The position numbers and the translations under genes are program-made. The notes under the pieces are model-generated. The model did not search any database, was not told the origin of the DNA, and worked only from the letters and a program-made list of their open reading frames with translations. From Oligoflexia bacterium (GTDB lineage: Bacteria > Bdellovibrionota_C > UBA2361 > JBGSMV01): a stretch of 64,000 nucleotides of DNA. Shown here piece after piece: positions 24,940 through 33,083 of the stretch (its first letter is position 1; each line of letters starts with the position of its first letter). The stretch spans positions 1-64,000 of the forward strand of contig JAIBBU010000011.1 in the NCBI GenBank assembly GCA_019694515.1, read 5' to 3'.

Positions 24940-25206
24940 TTAGGAAGTTGAGATGTCGAACTCTGCTGAAAATAGCATTCTGCTGAGAATCGAGGCCATG
25001 GTGACCACTCCGATTAATAGAAAATAGAAGAACAGCACGCTCTGTCTTCGTCGATAGCCAGCGACGATCCCAAGCGCACCGAAAAACACACAGATCGCGA
25101 GCGCCGCAAGGCGCGATTGATTTCCAACTAACGGAAAAGCACTCATTAGTCCCAGCATGCCGCCCAGTAGCGTAGTGCTGATTTCCCGGAAGCGATCGGC
25201 ACTCAT
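24940..25206 (-). CDS. Small membrane protein, last gene of the copA-traB unit
   Basis: An 88-aa protein with three hydrophobic helices (around residues 10-26, 30-48 and 56-76) separated by a basic GYRRRQS loop. I do not recognise a family. Its ATG overlaps the traB stop by four bases (ATGA), so it is translationally coupled and probably acts with the TraB membrane protein. Confidence 0.7.
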   Translation of the reverse strand: MSADRFREISTTLLGGMLGLMSAFPLVGNQSRLAALAICVFFGALGIVAGYRRRQSVLFFYFLLIGVVTMASILSRMLFSAEFDISTS

Positions 25207-26378
25207 AACATTCCGGCGATCACCCCAAGCCCCAGAACAGCTCCGATACTCCCGAAGACGTTGGTCAGGATCATGACCAGCAAAATGCGGCTGATGCGGT
25301 TGCGATAGGCTCCGCGTACGGAGGTGATGTCGTCAGCGATCGTTTCGAAATCAGAGACGCGTGGTTTGCGAATCATGGCTTCCACCAGAGCCGCAACCCA
25401 ACCGGATGCCAAAAGCGGGTGTAGGGTGGTGAAAGGAGAGGCGATAAAGGCACTCAATACGGTCAACGGGTGAGCCAATGCCAGGGCCGACCCGAACGCC
25501 GCAGCAAAGCCTGTGACCCAAAACCACATCTGCATCATGTCGATGCCCTTTTCTGCTCCGGCTTGTACGAATCCATAAATAATGAACCCGACGAAGACGG
25601 CCAGAAATAGCCATCCGCCGATACGGCTGCGTAGACTCTTCGGAGGGACTGTGCTCAGCGCCTCGACATCTATAGCTTCGTTGAGATGGCGCTTAATACC
25701 AGGAACATGACCTGCGCCCACCACCGCTACGATCTTCTTCTGTCCGGCTTCACGGATCTTCGCCGCAAGAAACTGATCCCGCTCATCAATTAAGGTCACC
25801 CTTACGGACGGCAGGTGTTCTGAGAATTCCTGCAGCGCTCCTTCTAATGCGTCGGTGTTTTTTAGCCGCTCGATTTCAGCTTCGTCGATCTTATGATCAC
25901 CCAGCACGCTCCCCAGCATCGTGGCGATCAACTTGGCAGCCGACCAGATACTAAGCACGCTCCACGTGCGCTTCAATGTGGTGCGGATTTCACGGTCAGC
26001 CATGACCGTGGCAGCACCGACTTCGTCGGCGACCGCGACCGCCCGCATCATTTCAGCGCCGGGCTTAATCTTGAGCTGATTACCAAGTTTTTTTTGGAAT
26101 GCGGTCAAAAGCAGCTGCGCTAGAAGCACGTATCCGCGCCCTTCGCGTATGACCGAAAGTAAGTCCGTATTCTTCCAGCGATCCGGATCTTTCAGGGAGC
26201 GATAGCGAGATTCGCAAAGTTCCACCGCCACCGTGTCGGGCCTGATTTCACGCACGACATGGTCGACCAGCTCGGTGCTGGCCTGGCTCAGATGCGCGGT
26301 GCCCACCAGATAAATTTCTTTCTCACCGTATCTAAGCAGGTCCACATTCGGACCGAAATTTTGTGATTCTGTACTCAT
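25203..26378 (-). CDS. TraB/PrgY-family membrane protein
   Basis: A 391-aa TraB-domain protein. Both GxxH motifs of the TIKI/TraB superfamily are present: GTAH at about residue 27 and GAGH at about 224, with the conserved glutamate in VAVELCESRY near 54. The C-terminal third holds about four membrane helices. Enterococcal PrgY degrades or sequesters a peptide pheromone, and animal TIKI is a metalloprotease, so a membrane peptidase is plausible; for bacterial and archaeal homologues the substrate is unknown. It overlaps copA upstream (TGATG) and the 88-aa gene downstream (ATGA). Confidence 0.9.
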   Translation of the reverse strand: MSTESQNFGPNVDLLRYGEKEIYLVGTAHLSQASTELVDHVVREIRPDTVAVELCESRYRSLKDPDRWKNTDLLSVIREGRGYVLLAQLLLTAFQKKLGNQLKIKPGAEMMRAVAVADEVGAATVMADREIRTTLKRTWSVLSIWSAAKLIATMLGSVLGDHKIDEAEIERLKNTDALEGALQEFSEHLPSVRVTLIDERDQFLAAKIREAGQKKIVAVVGAGHVPGIKRHLNEAIDVEALSTVPPKSLRSRIGGWLFLAVFVGFIIYGFVQAGAEKGIDMMQMWFWVTGFAAAFGSALALAHPLTVLSAFIASPFTTLHPLLASGWVAALVEAMIRKPRVSDFETIADDITSVRGAYRNRISRILLVMILTNVFGSIGAVLGLGVIAGML

Positions 26379-28486
26379 CAGAGCTTCATGCGCCGGAGCC
26401 GCAGCGAATTGCCAATTACCACCACATCCGAAAATGCCATGGCTAGGGCTGCGATCATCGGGCTCAAGAGACCGCAGGCCGCCAACGGTATTGCCAGTGC
26501 ATTATAGAAGAACGCCCAGAATAAATTCTGTTTGATCGTTCTAAATGTCATCCGCGCCACCTTTAGAGCTTTTACCAGATAGTCTATCCGGCCATTAAGG
26601 AGCACTACTCGGGCAGACTCAATTGCAGCATGAGTGGCGTCACTTAGCGAGACACCAACTGAGGCCCGCTCCAGGGCCGGAGCGTCATTAATGCCGTCGC
26701 CGACAAAGGCCGTGAGGCCCCGGCTCTCAAATTCGGCCACCATGTCGAGTTTTTGCTGGGGCGAACGCTCGAAAAAATAGCTCTCGATCCCGCATGCTCT
26801 GGCGATCGCTTCGACTTTAGCGCGGCTGTCTCCGCTCAATATGGTGGCCTCGACTCCGGCCGCTCTCAGCTCCGCAATCGCTTCGGGTGCGCCCTCTTTG
26901 ATCTGCTCTTCCAGCACCAAAGCCGCGACCAGTTTTTGGTTCTTGGTCAGGTATAGGTCATACGGCAGCTCAGCTGGTACTCCAGTAATAAACTTCGAGC
27001 CAACTTCGAAGCGATTGCCGGCCGCGTCTACTCCGGCAACACCGAGACCTTTGGTTTCTTCCACCTCCTTCAGCTCCAGAGGAAGCTGGTCTTTCAGCTC
27101 ACGCACAATCGAGCGTGCAATAGGATGAGATGAGTATCTCTCCAATCCTGCCAATGCTGCCCCGATCTCCGAGGGGCGTAATCCAAACCCTTTGATCTCG
27201 CGAATCTTAAACGCTCCGGTGGTGATTGTCCCAGTCTTATCGAAGATCATCGACCGCACCTGAGCGAACTGTTCCAGCGTCTCAGCTCCCTTAATCAAGA
27301 TTCCAGCCCGAGCTGCCTTGCCAATACCGACCATAACCGCGGTTGGTGTCGCAAGGCCCATCGCGCAGGGACAGGCGATCACAAGTACTGCGATGCTGCG
27401 CAGCAGCGCCGCTTGGAAGGGAACTCCGAATAGGAACATAGAGGCGAGCAGGGTCAGGGCTGCAATTGCTAAAACCACCGGTACGAATACGGCACTGACC
27501 TTATCCGCCAAGCGCTGGATCGAGGCCTTATTTGAGCGGGCTTCCTTTACCAGCCGGATCATGCCGGCTAAAACAGAGGCGCTGCCCACCGCGGTAGCGC
27601 GCACACGAAGGTTGCCCTGGGTCAGCAGAGTCCCGCCAACTACGTTCGCGCCAATAGCTTTCAACACCGGCAAACTCTCCCCACTAACGATCGCTTCATC
27701 GATCGCACCTTCACCCCATACGATTTCGCCGTCCGCGGGGAGTTTATCCCCCGTGTTGATCAATAGTAGATCTCCAACCTGTATGGCGGCTGCATCGATC
27801 TCTTCAATTGTTTCTAAAGCCCCGGGATTTCTGATGCGCTTGGCGCGCTCAGGCTGAAGTTTGCTCAGATCCTCGATTGCTGAGGTGGTTTTCTTAACCG
27901 CGCGATGTTCGAGCAAATTGCCGAAGAGCACGATCGTGACGATCGTTGCGGAGGTCTCATAAAATAGGTAATCCGGCCCTAAATGCAGGAGCATGCCGGA
28001 CAGGCTGTAAAAGTAAGCTGCGGTAATACCAATAAAGATCAGCACGTCCATGTTGGGAAAGCGGCGGAGTAAAGATCGCACTGCACTGACGCCGAAATGC
28101 CAGGCGCCTAGCAGGTACACCGGGGTGCACAGAGCAAACTGCACCCAGGGGGCATGCAGCCAGTGAAAGGGCAGGAGCATATGCAGTAGCAGGGGCAGGG
28201 AAAGTACCAAAGAAAAGAGAAATTTAAACTCTAAGGTGTTGAATCTCAGTTTAGTTCTCGGGGCGTCTCCGCTACGCACGTGATAACCTAACTTCTCGAT
28301 CTGCTTACGAACCTCCGGCAGCTGAATATTTTCCGGCAGCTCCAAGATCGCGGTGTGTGATGCAAAATCGACATCGACTTTGGGGAGTCCAAAGCGCTTC
28401 AGCTGGCTTTCTATGCCGCTAGCACAGCTTGGGCAGTGCATCCCCTCAATGTTTAGTTCGATTTTTTCAGGCACGTGCTGGTCCAA
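26378..28486 (-). CDS. copA: Copper-exporting P1B-type ATPase
   Basis: Pumps Cu(I) out of the cytoplasm at the cost of ATP. One N-terminal heavy-metal domain carries GMHCPSC (residues 15-21). The membrane CPC motif is in VIACPCAMGLATPT near 373, the phosphorylation site in FDKTGTITTG near 415, the HP nucleotide-binding motif in SSHPIA near 450 and the hinge in GDGINDAP near 595. Helix 7 YN and helix 8 MxxS residues typical of the Cu(I) subgroup are present (FFYNALAIP and AMAFSD). The helix 8 SS found in many copies is SD here. It heads an operon with traB; no CueR-like regulator is nearby. Confidence 0.95.
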   Translation of the reverse strand: MDQHVPEKIELNIEGMHCPSCASGIESQLKRFGLPKVDVDFASHTAILELPENIQLPEVRKQIEKLGYHVRSGDAPRTKLRFNTLEFKFLFSLVLSLPLLLHMLLPFHWLHAPWVQFALCTPVYLLGAWHFGVSAVRSLLRRFPNMDVLIFIGITAAYFYSLSGMLLHLGPDYLFYETSATIVTIVLFGNLLEHRAVKKTTSAIEDLSKLQPERAKRIRNPGALETIEEIDAAAIQVGDLLLINTGDKLPADGEIVWGEGAIDEAIVSGESLPVLKAIGANVVGGTLLTQGNLRVRATAVGSASVLAGMIRLVKEARSNKASIQRLADKVSAVFVPVVLAIAALTLLASMFLFGVPFQAALLRSIAVLVIACPCAMGLATPTAVMVGIGKAARAGILIKGAETLEQFAQVRSMIFDKTGTITTGAFKIREIKGFGLRPSEIGAALAGLERYSSHPIARSIVRELKDQLPLELKEVEETKGLGVAGVDAAGNRFEVGSKFITGVPAELPYDLYLTKNQKLVAALVLEEQIKEGAPEAIAELRAAGVEATILSGDSRAKVEAIARACGIESYFFERSPQQKLDMVAEFESRGLTAFVGDGINDAPALERASVGVSLSDATHAAIESARVVLLNGRIDYLVKALKVARMTFRTIKQNLFWAFFYNALAIPLAACGLLSPMIAALAMAFSDVVVIGNSLRLRRMKL

Positions 28487-28577
28487 TAAAGTTGATTAAA
28501 ACCCCTAGATTGTAACGGAATTGCCGCAAAAGGAGCATGAATCCAAGTTGAAAAAGGGTCTATCTAAATATGTTGCG

Positions 28578-28602
28578 GGTAGCGGTGTTTTTACCGACTA
28601 CC
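28578..28602. other. Hairpin in the copA/epimerase divergent region
   Basis: GGTAGCGGT pairs with ACCG-A-CTACC around a 6-base T-rich loop, giving nine base pairs with one bulged base. It lies between the divergent copA and epimerase starts, 76 bases from the latter. It could be an operator or a leader element. Confidence 0.4.
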
Positions 28603-28678
28603 ACTGCAAGCTTCTGATTTTATTTGTTTTTCGAGCACTTAACAACTCAGAGGCGCTCTCTTTAGCGGAGTCAGAGCC

Positions 28679-29599
28679 ATGAAAATTCTAGTCACAGGCG
28701 GCGCAGGCTATATCGGGTCGATGATGGTGCCTCTGCTGCTGCAGCGGCAATACAAGGTGTCGGTTCTCGATAATTTTACCTGGGGGGTAAAGCCGATTCT
28801 TCATTTTGCCACCCATCCCAACGTTGAAGTCACCAGCGGTGACGTGCGCGACGAAGCTTTAGTGAAGAAGCTCGTTCAGGCAAGCGATCTGGTGGTGCAT
28901 TTGGCCGCGATCGTGGGCTACCCCGCCTGCGCCTCGGACCGCGCTAGAGCCGTCTCAACCAATGTAGATGGAACTCGTAATGTCGTTAAAGCGCTGGATG
29001 GAAGAAAGATAATTTTTGCATCCACCGGGTCCACCTACGGAAAAGTGGAGGGGGTCTGCACCGAAGATACTCCCATCGATCCACTGACGCTTTATGGTTC
29101 AACCAAGTGGGAAGCCGAGAAGATGATCGTAGATGCGGGTGGTATCGGCCTGCGCTTTGCGACGGTCTTTGGAGTTTCCCCGCGGCTGCGTTTGGACCTG
29201 CTGGTAAACGACTTCGTGTATCAGGCGCTACATGCCAAGCAGATCGTCATGTATGAAGGACATTTCCGCCGCACGTTCCTGCATGTGAGAGATGCCGTTC
29301 GCAGCTACCTCACGGCCATTGATTACTATGACAAAATGAAGGGACAGGTATTTAACGTCGGCGACAACGCGCTCAATTACACCAAGCGCGAAGTAGCGTT
29401 GAAAGTGCAAGAACAGATTGATTTCTATATGCACGAAGCTGACGTGGGCGAGGATTTGGACAAGCGCGATTATGAAGTTAGTTATGATCGCATCAACAAG
29501 TACGGTTTTAAAGCCGAGGTCAGCATGGAAGAAGGAGTTTCCGAGCTGATCAAAGTTCTAAGGCTGATTAAGGTTACTAACGAATGGAGGAACGCCTAA
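28679..29599 (+). CDS. NAD-dependent sugar-nucleotide epimerase/dehydratase
   Basis: An extended short-chain dehydrogenase of 306 aa, acting on a nucleotide sugar. The NAD-binding GGAGYIG is at residues 7-13 and the catalytic YxxxK is in YGSTKWEAEK near 142, with STGSTYG ahead supplying the serine/threonine. The C-terminal substrate domain includes FRRTFLHVRDAV. It resembles UDP-glucose 4-epimerase-like enzymes but the precise reaction is open. Its stop overlaps the ATG of the next gene (TAATG), so it is the first gene of a sugar-nucleotide operon supplying surface polysaccharide or glycan. Confidence 0.85.
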   Translation: MKILVTGGAGYIGSMMVPLLLQRQYKVSVLDNFTWGVKPILHFATHPNVEVTSGDVRDEALVKKLVQASDLVVHLAAIVGYPACASDRARAVSTNVDGTRNVVKALDGRKIIFASTGSTYGKVEGVCTEDTPIDPLTLYGSTKWEAEKMIVDAGGIGLRFATVFGVSPRLRLDLLVNDFVYQALHAKQIVMYEGHFRRTFLHVRDAVRSYLTAIDYYDKMKGQVFNVGDNALNYTKREVALKVQEQIDFYMHEADVGEDLDKRDYEVSYDRINKYGFKAEVSMEEGVSELIKVLRLIKVTNEWRNA

Positions 29600-30537
29600 T
29601 GCGTATTTTAGTCACCGGCGGTTCCGGATTTCTTGGCCGTCATATTATTGAAGCTGCTCAAGAAGCCGGTCACCAGGTTTTTTATCCGCGCAGTGCCGAG
29701 TTCAATTTAATGACGATGGAGGGCGTCGATAAGTATATGGCGGGAATTCGCCAACGTTACGGCGGAATCGACGTCATTATTCATGGCGCAGCTTACTATG
29801 GCGGAATCGGGATTATACAGACGGAACCCGCTACCGTTTTCAATCGCAACTGCCAGATGGGGCTGAATGTTTTCGAAATTGCGCGTAAGCACCATGTCAA
29901 AAAAGTAATGCCGATAGGATCGGCATGTTCTTATCCCGGCCATCTTGAAGGCGATCTGAAAGAGGAGCAGTTCTGGGAAGGAAAGCTGCACGACTCCGTT
30001 GAAGCTTATGGTTTCAGTAAGAAATTACTCTTCGTGGCGCAGCGCGCTTACTACAAACAGTTCGGCATTGAATCTAATCATCTGGTACTCACCAATCTGT
30101 ACGGTCCACATGATGTTTTCACTGAATATCGGTCGCATGTGCTTTCAGCACTGATCAAGAAATTTACCGATGCTAAGGAAAAAGTCACGCTCTGGGGCGA
30201 TGGTTCACCGATTAGAGAATTTCTATATGTGAAGGATGCAGCCCAGGCCATTGTGCGGGCTGTGCCTCTGCCGCATGATCCTGAACCGGTAAATATTGGT
30301 ACCGGCGTCGGAACCTCAATCTACGAGCTGGCGGAAACGATCGCCGATTTCACGGAATTTAAAGGTATCATCGAGTGGGATCGTTCGAAGCCGAACGGCA
30401 TGAAGCGCAAAGTCTTGAGCGTCACAAAAATGAAGGACAAGCTCGGCTGGAATCCGAGCTATTCTCTGCGCGACGGGCTGAAAGAGACGATTAATTGGTA
30501 TTTGCCCAATAAAGATCAAGCCGATAAGCGCGAATAA
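29599..30537 (+). CDS. GDP-L-fucose synthase-like epimerase/reductase
   Basis: A 312-aa SDR protein close to the GDP-L-fucose synthase (Fcl/WcaG) family, which epimerises and reduces GDP-4-keto-6-deoxymannose. Evidence is GGSGFLG at residues 7-13, the GSACSYPG segment near 106, a YGFSKK catalytic motif near 140, NLYGPHDVF near 170 and REFLYVKDAA near 212. Length and motifs match Fcl. The frame opens at 29584, but ATG 29599 overlaps the preceding stop and fits the family start. GDP-L-fucose itself is not proven as the product. Confidence 0.83.
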   Translation: MRILVTGGSGFLGRHIIEAAQEAGHQVFYPRSAEFNLMTMEGVDKYMAGIRQRYGGIDVIIHGAAYYGGIGIIQTEPATVFNRNCQMGLNVFEIARKHHVKKVMPIGSACSYPGHLEGDLKEEQFWEGKLHDSVEAYGFSKKLLFVAQRAYYKQFGIESNHLVLTNLYGPHDVFTEYRSHVLSALIKKFTDAKEKVTLWGDGSPIREFLYVKDAAQAIVRAVPLPHDPEPVNIGTGVGTSIYELAETIADFTEFKGIIEWDRSKPNGMKRKVLSVTKMKDKLGWNPSYSLRDGLKETINWYLPNKDQADKRE

Positions 30538-30621
30538 TTCTAAGTCCAGATTTGGCTTTGCTCTGCCCGACATAGTTCTGATAGCGTTAGTGTATTCGGC
30601 GCAGAAATCGGGCGAAAAGCA

Positions 30622-31554
30622 TTGAAAATTCTTGTAACAGGGGCATTCGGATTTGCAGGGCGGCATCTTTTGGCGCATCTGCAGTCCATGGGCGACCAGA
30701 TCGTGTGCACCTATTTGGGTGCGGAAGCCACTGCTCCCGGCTCTTACCAGACGGTCGAGCTTAACATTGCCGATCTCAATCGCTGTGTAACGGCACTTTC
30801 CGAGGTCAGGCCCGAAGCCATTATTAACCTGGCGGGCATTGCGTTTGCTCCAGATACCGATCGCGACTTCAATCTGGCGCTTAACGTAAATGTAGGGGGC
30901 GTTTACAATCTATGTAAGGCCATCGAAGAGCTGAAGCTCAAAACTAAACTGGTTACAGTCAGCTCTTCGGAGGTTTATGGACGAATCGGGGCGCAGGATC
31001 TGCCGGTAACTGAAGATTGTCCGGTCAAGCCATATAACAACTACGGGCTTTCAAAGTACCTAAGCGAAATGACGGTGCGGCGCTTCGAGCGGGTCGAAGC
31101 CGTAATTGTGCGTGCCTTTAATCATATTGGTCCGGGACAGCGTAGCGATTTTGTTGTCTCGAATTTTGCCCGGCAGCTGGCCGCGATTGCCGCCGGAAAA
31201 GCTGCGCCTGTGATGAAGGTCGGGAACCTGGATGTCGGGCGAGATTTTACGGATGTGCGCGACATCGTACGGGGGTATCGCCTGGCCGCCGTACGGGGTG
31301 CGGGAATCTATAATTTTTGTTCGGGTAAATCGGTCGCGGTGAAGGATATCCTGGCTCAATTGATTGCCATTAGCGGACTCAAAATAGATGTGCAGATCGA
31401 TCCGGCACGGGTGCGCCCTGCGGAAATTCCGGTGCTGTATGGAAGTTTTGCCAAAGCACAGCGCGAGCTAGATTGGACTCCCGAGTATACGGATCTGCGT
31501 ACGACTTTGAACGATGTGTACCAGTATTGGCGCGCGATTGAGAGCAGCGCCTAG
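30622..31554 (+). CDS. GDP-6-deoxy-mannose reductase/dehydratase-like SDR
   Basis: A 310-aa extended SDR, resembling GDP-6-deoxy-D-mannose reductase (Rmd) or the GDP-mannose 4,6-dehydratase family. GAFGFAGRH is at residues 7-15, SSSEVYG near 114, YGLSKYLSE near 142 and RAFNHIGPGQRSDFVVS near 165, followed by GRDFTDVRDIVRGY. The start is a TTG with only a weak purine-rich site, and no in-frame ATG lies nearby. It is 84 bases after the fucose synthase-like gene. Together with it and the preceding epimerase it would make activated deoxyhexoses. The stop shares CTAG with the convergent nuclease gene. Confidence 0.82.
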   Translation: MKILVTGAFGFAGRHLLAHLQSMGDQIVCTYLGAEATAPGSYQTVELNIADLNRCVTALSEVRPEAIINLAGIAFAPDTDRDFNLALNVNVGGVYNLCKAIEELKLKTKLVTVSSSEVYGRIGAQDLPVTEDCPVKPYNNYGLSKYLSEMTVRRFERVEAVIVRAFNHIGPGQRSDFVVSNFARQLAAIAAGKAAPVMKVGNLDVGRDFTDVRDIVRGYRLAAVRGAGIYNFCSGKSVAVKDILAQLIAISGLKIDVQIDPARVRPAEIPVLYGSFAKAQRELDWTPEYTDLRTTLNDVYQYWRAIESSA

Positions 31555-32138
31555 TCGTTGCGCCACAGTCCACGCTTAGCTCGCCGCGCGTCGCTATATT
31601 CTTTTGCTAATAGATCACGATAGCGGTGATTAAAATCATCGGTAAAAAGCCGCGCGTATCCCTCTCTAACCAGAAGCTGATTCAACATAGTCCCGTCGGG
31701 CAGATAGACATATGCTAGCAGCCTTCCATATTTGTCGCGTGGCGAGGTATCAAATTCCAGCGCCACCTCGGTGCCTGGTGGCAGCTTGCTCTGGGTAAAC
31801 TCGAAGCTGCGCCGTCCCAGAGCCAGAATCGTGTTTAAATCACGCGCCGTTCGGCGCGCCTCTTTCTCGGCTTTGTCGTTATCTTTGCTCTCGGGCGTAT
31901 CGATACCGATTAGCCGCAAGCGCTCGCGCTTATGCGCGATCTCCACAACCATCGTGTCTCCGTCGACTAGCCGCACGACAGTAGCGCGCTCTCCCGCGGA
32001 GGCTCCGGGCTTGGCATCGGCAGAAATTTGATGCGCTCCCAAGAAGCCGCCTAGAGCCATCAAACCGAGCACTATCAGTTGCGCGATCTTCCTTCTCACC
32101 GTCGTGCTTGTCATCCGCATCAGTTGGCTCTTGCTCAT
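31551..32138 (-). CDS. Secreted thermonuclease-like nuclease (SNase fold)
   Basis: A 195-aa staphylococcal nuclease homologue. An N-terminal hydrophobic segment (about residues 18-38) acts as a signal peptide or anchor, placing the enzyme in the periplasm or outside. The SNase core is present: VDGDTMVV near 58, RLRLIGIDTPE near 72 with the catalytic arginine and aspartate, DKYGRLLAYVYLPDG near 133 and the second arginine region REGYARL near 157. The catalytic residues look complete. It is convergent with the reductase gene, sharing four bases. Confidence 0.88.
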   Translation of the reverse strand: MSKSQLMRMTSTTVRRKIAQLIVLGLMALGGFLGAHQISADAKPGASAGERATVVRLVDGDTMVVEIAHKRERLRLIGIDTPESKDNDKAEKEARRTARDLNTILALGRRSFEFTQSKLPPGTEVALEFDTSPRDKYGRLLAYVYLPDGTMLNQLLVREGYARLFTDDFNHRYRDLLAKEYSDARRAKRGLWRND

Positions 32139-32167
32139 TACTGCATCCTACACCTAACCTCTGCTGT

Positions 32168-33034
32168 ATGGGAATTATTGCCTGCTTGATTGGCGCATTG
32201 ATTCAGTCCGCTAAAGATCTGACTAGCAAGCGGCTGGCTTTTGTGGCCGACGGCTTAACCTCAACCTTTGGTTCGTTTGCGTTTGCGCTGCCTTACTATG
32301 TTGCAGCGCTCGGCGCTGCCTGGTATTTCGGATTCGAAAGTTTTGCTGTTGGGAGCTCCTTTCTTTTTTTAGTGGTGCTAAGAGCGATCTCCGATAGCGG
32401 CGCCGAATACCTAAAGATGGAGGCGATGAGGCGCGGGGATATCTCATTGCTGACCTCGTTTATGCAGCTCTCACCGGTGTTTATCTTGCTGCTGAGCCCC
32501 TTAATTTCCGGCGATCACCTTTCTTGGATTGGAATTGTGGGCGTTCTGATTGTGGTCTCGGGCGGTTTGGTGATCATCCCCCGCGCTGATGCTGGCGGCG
32601 AAAGAAAAGCCAGCCTGCAGGGCGTGATTTTATCAGTGGCCTCGGCCCTGTGTTTCGCTGTTAATAGCTGTCTTGATCGTTTGGCGGTGCAGCAGGCTTC
32701 GCCTCTGGTGGCCGGGTTCAGCATGACCTTGATGGCCGGTATCTTTTTTAGTCCGGTGCTGCTGAGCCGCGGACGTACGGCGGTGCTGCGGTCGCAGTTT
32801 CATTTTTTTTCACTGCGCGGTCTGTTCGAAATTGGTCAGATGTTTACCAAACTATACGCGCTGCAGCACCTTCAGACCGCTTACGTAGCCTCGATCTTCC
32901 GTGTCTCGATCCTGCTCTCAGTCGTGGGCGGATACGTTTTGTTCCGCGAGCGCGATTTTGGAAAGCGGCTATTGGCAGGGGCGTTGACCATGCTAGGCGT
33001 AATCTTGATCAGTGTTGGCATTTATCAGGACTGA
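32168..33034 (+). CDS. EamA/DMT-family membrane transporter
   Basis: A membrane protein of 288 aa with about ten helices in two repeated halves, the layout of drug/metabolite transporters. The first helix begins MGIIACLIGALIQSAKDL. Halfway a soluble-looking loop (GGERKASLQG) is followed by the second EamA repeat starting VILSVASALCFAVNS. The start at ATG 32168 is preferred to 32108, since the upstream segment overlaps the divergent nuclease start and is not hydrophobic. Substrates of such exporters include amino acids, sugars and lipids; nothing here specifies it. Confidence 0.82.
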   Translation: MGIIACLIGALIQSAKDLTSKRLAFVADGLTSTFGSFAFALPYYVAALGAAWYFGFESFAVGSSFLFLVVLRAISDSGAEYLKMEAMRRGDISLLTSFMQLSPVFILLLSPLISGDHLSWIGIVGVLIVVSGGLVIIPRADAGGERKASLQGVILSVASALCFAVNSCLDRLAVQQASPLVAGFSMTLMAGIFFSPVLLSRGRTAVLRSQFHFFSLRGLFEIGQMFTKLYALQHLQTAYVASIFRVSILLSVVGGYVLFRERDFGKRLLAGALTMLGVILISVGIYQD

Positions 33035-33083
33035 TTGGCGCGGTGCTTCTGAGCTCAGTCTATTGCCGAGAGCAGGCCGGGGG

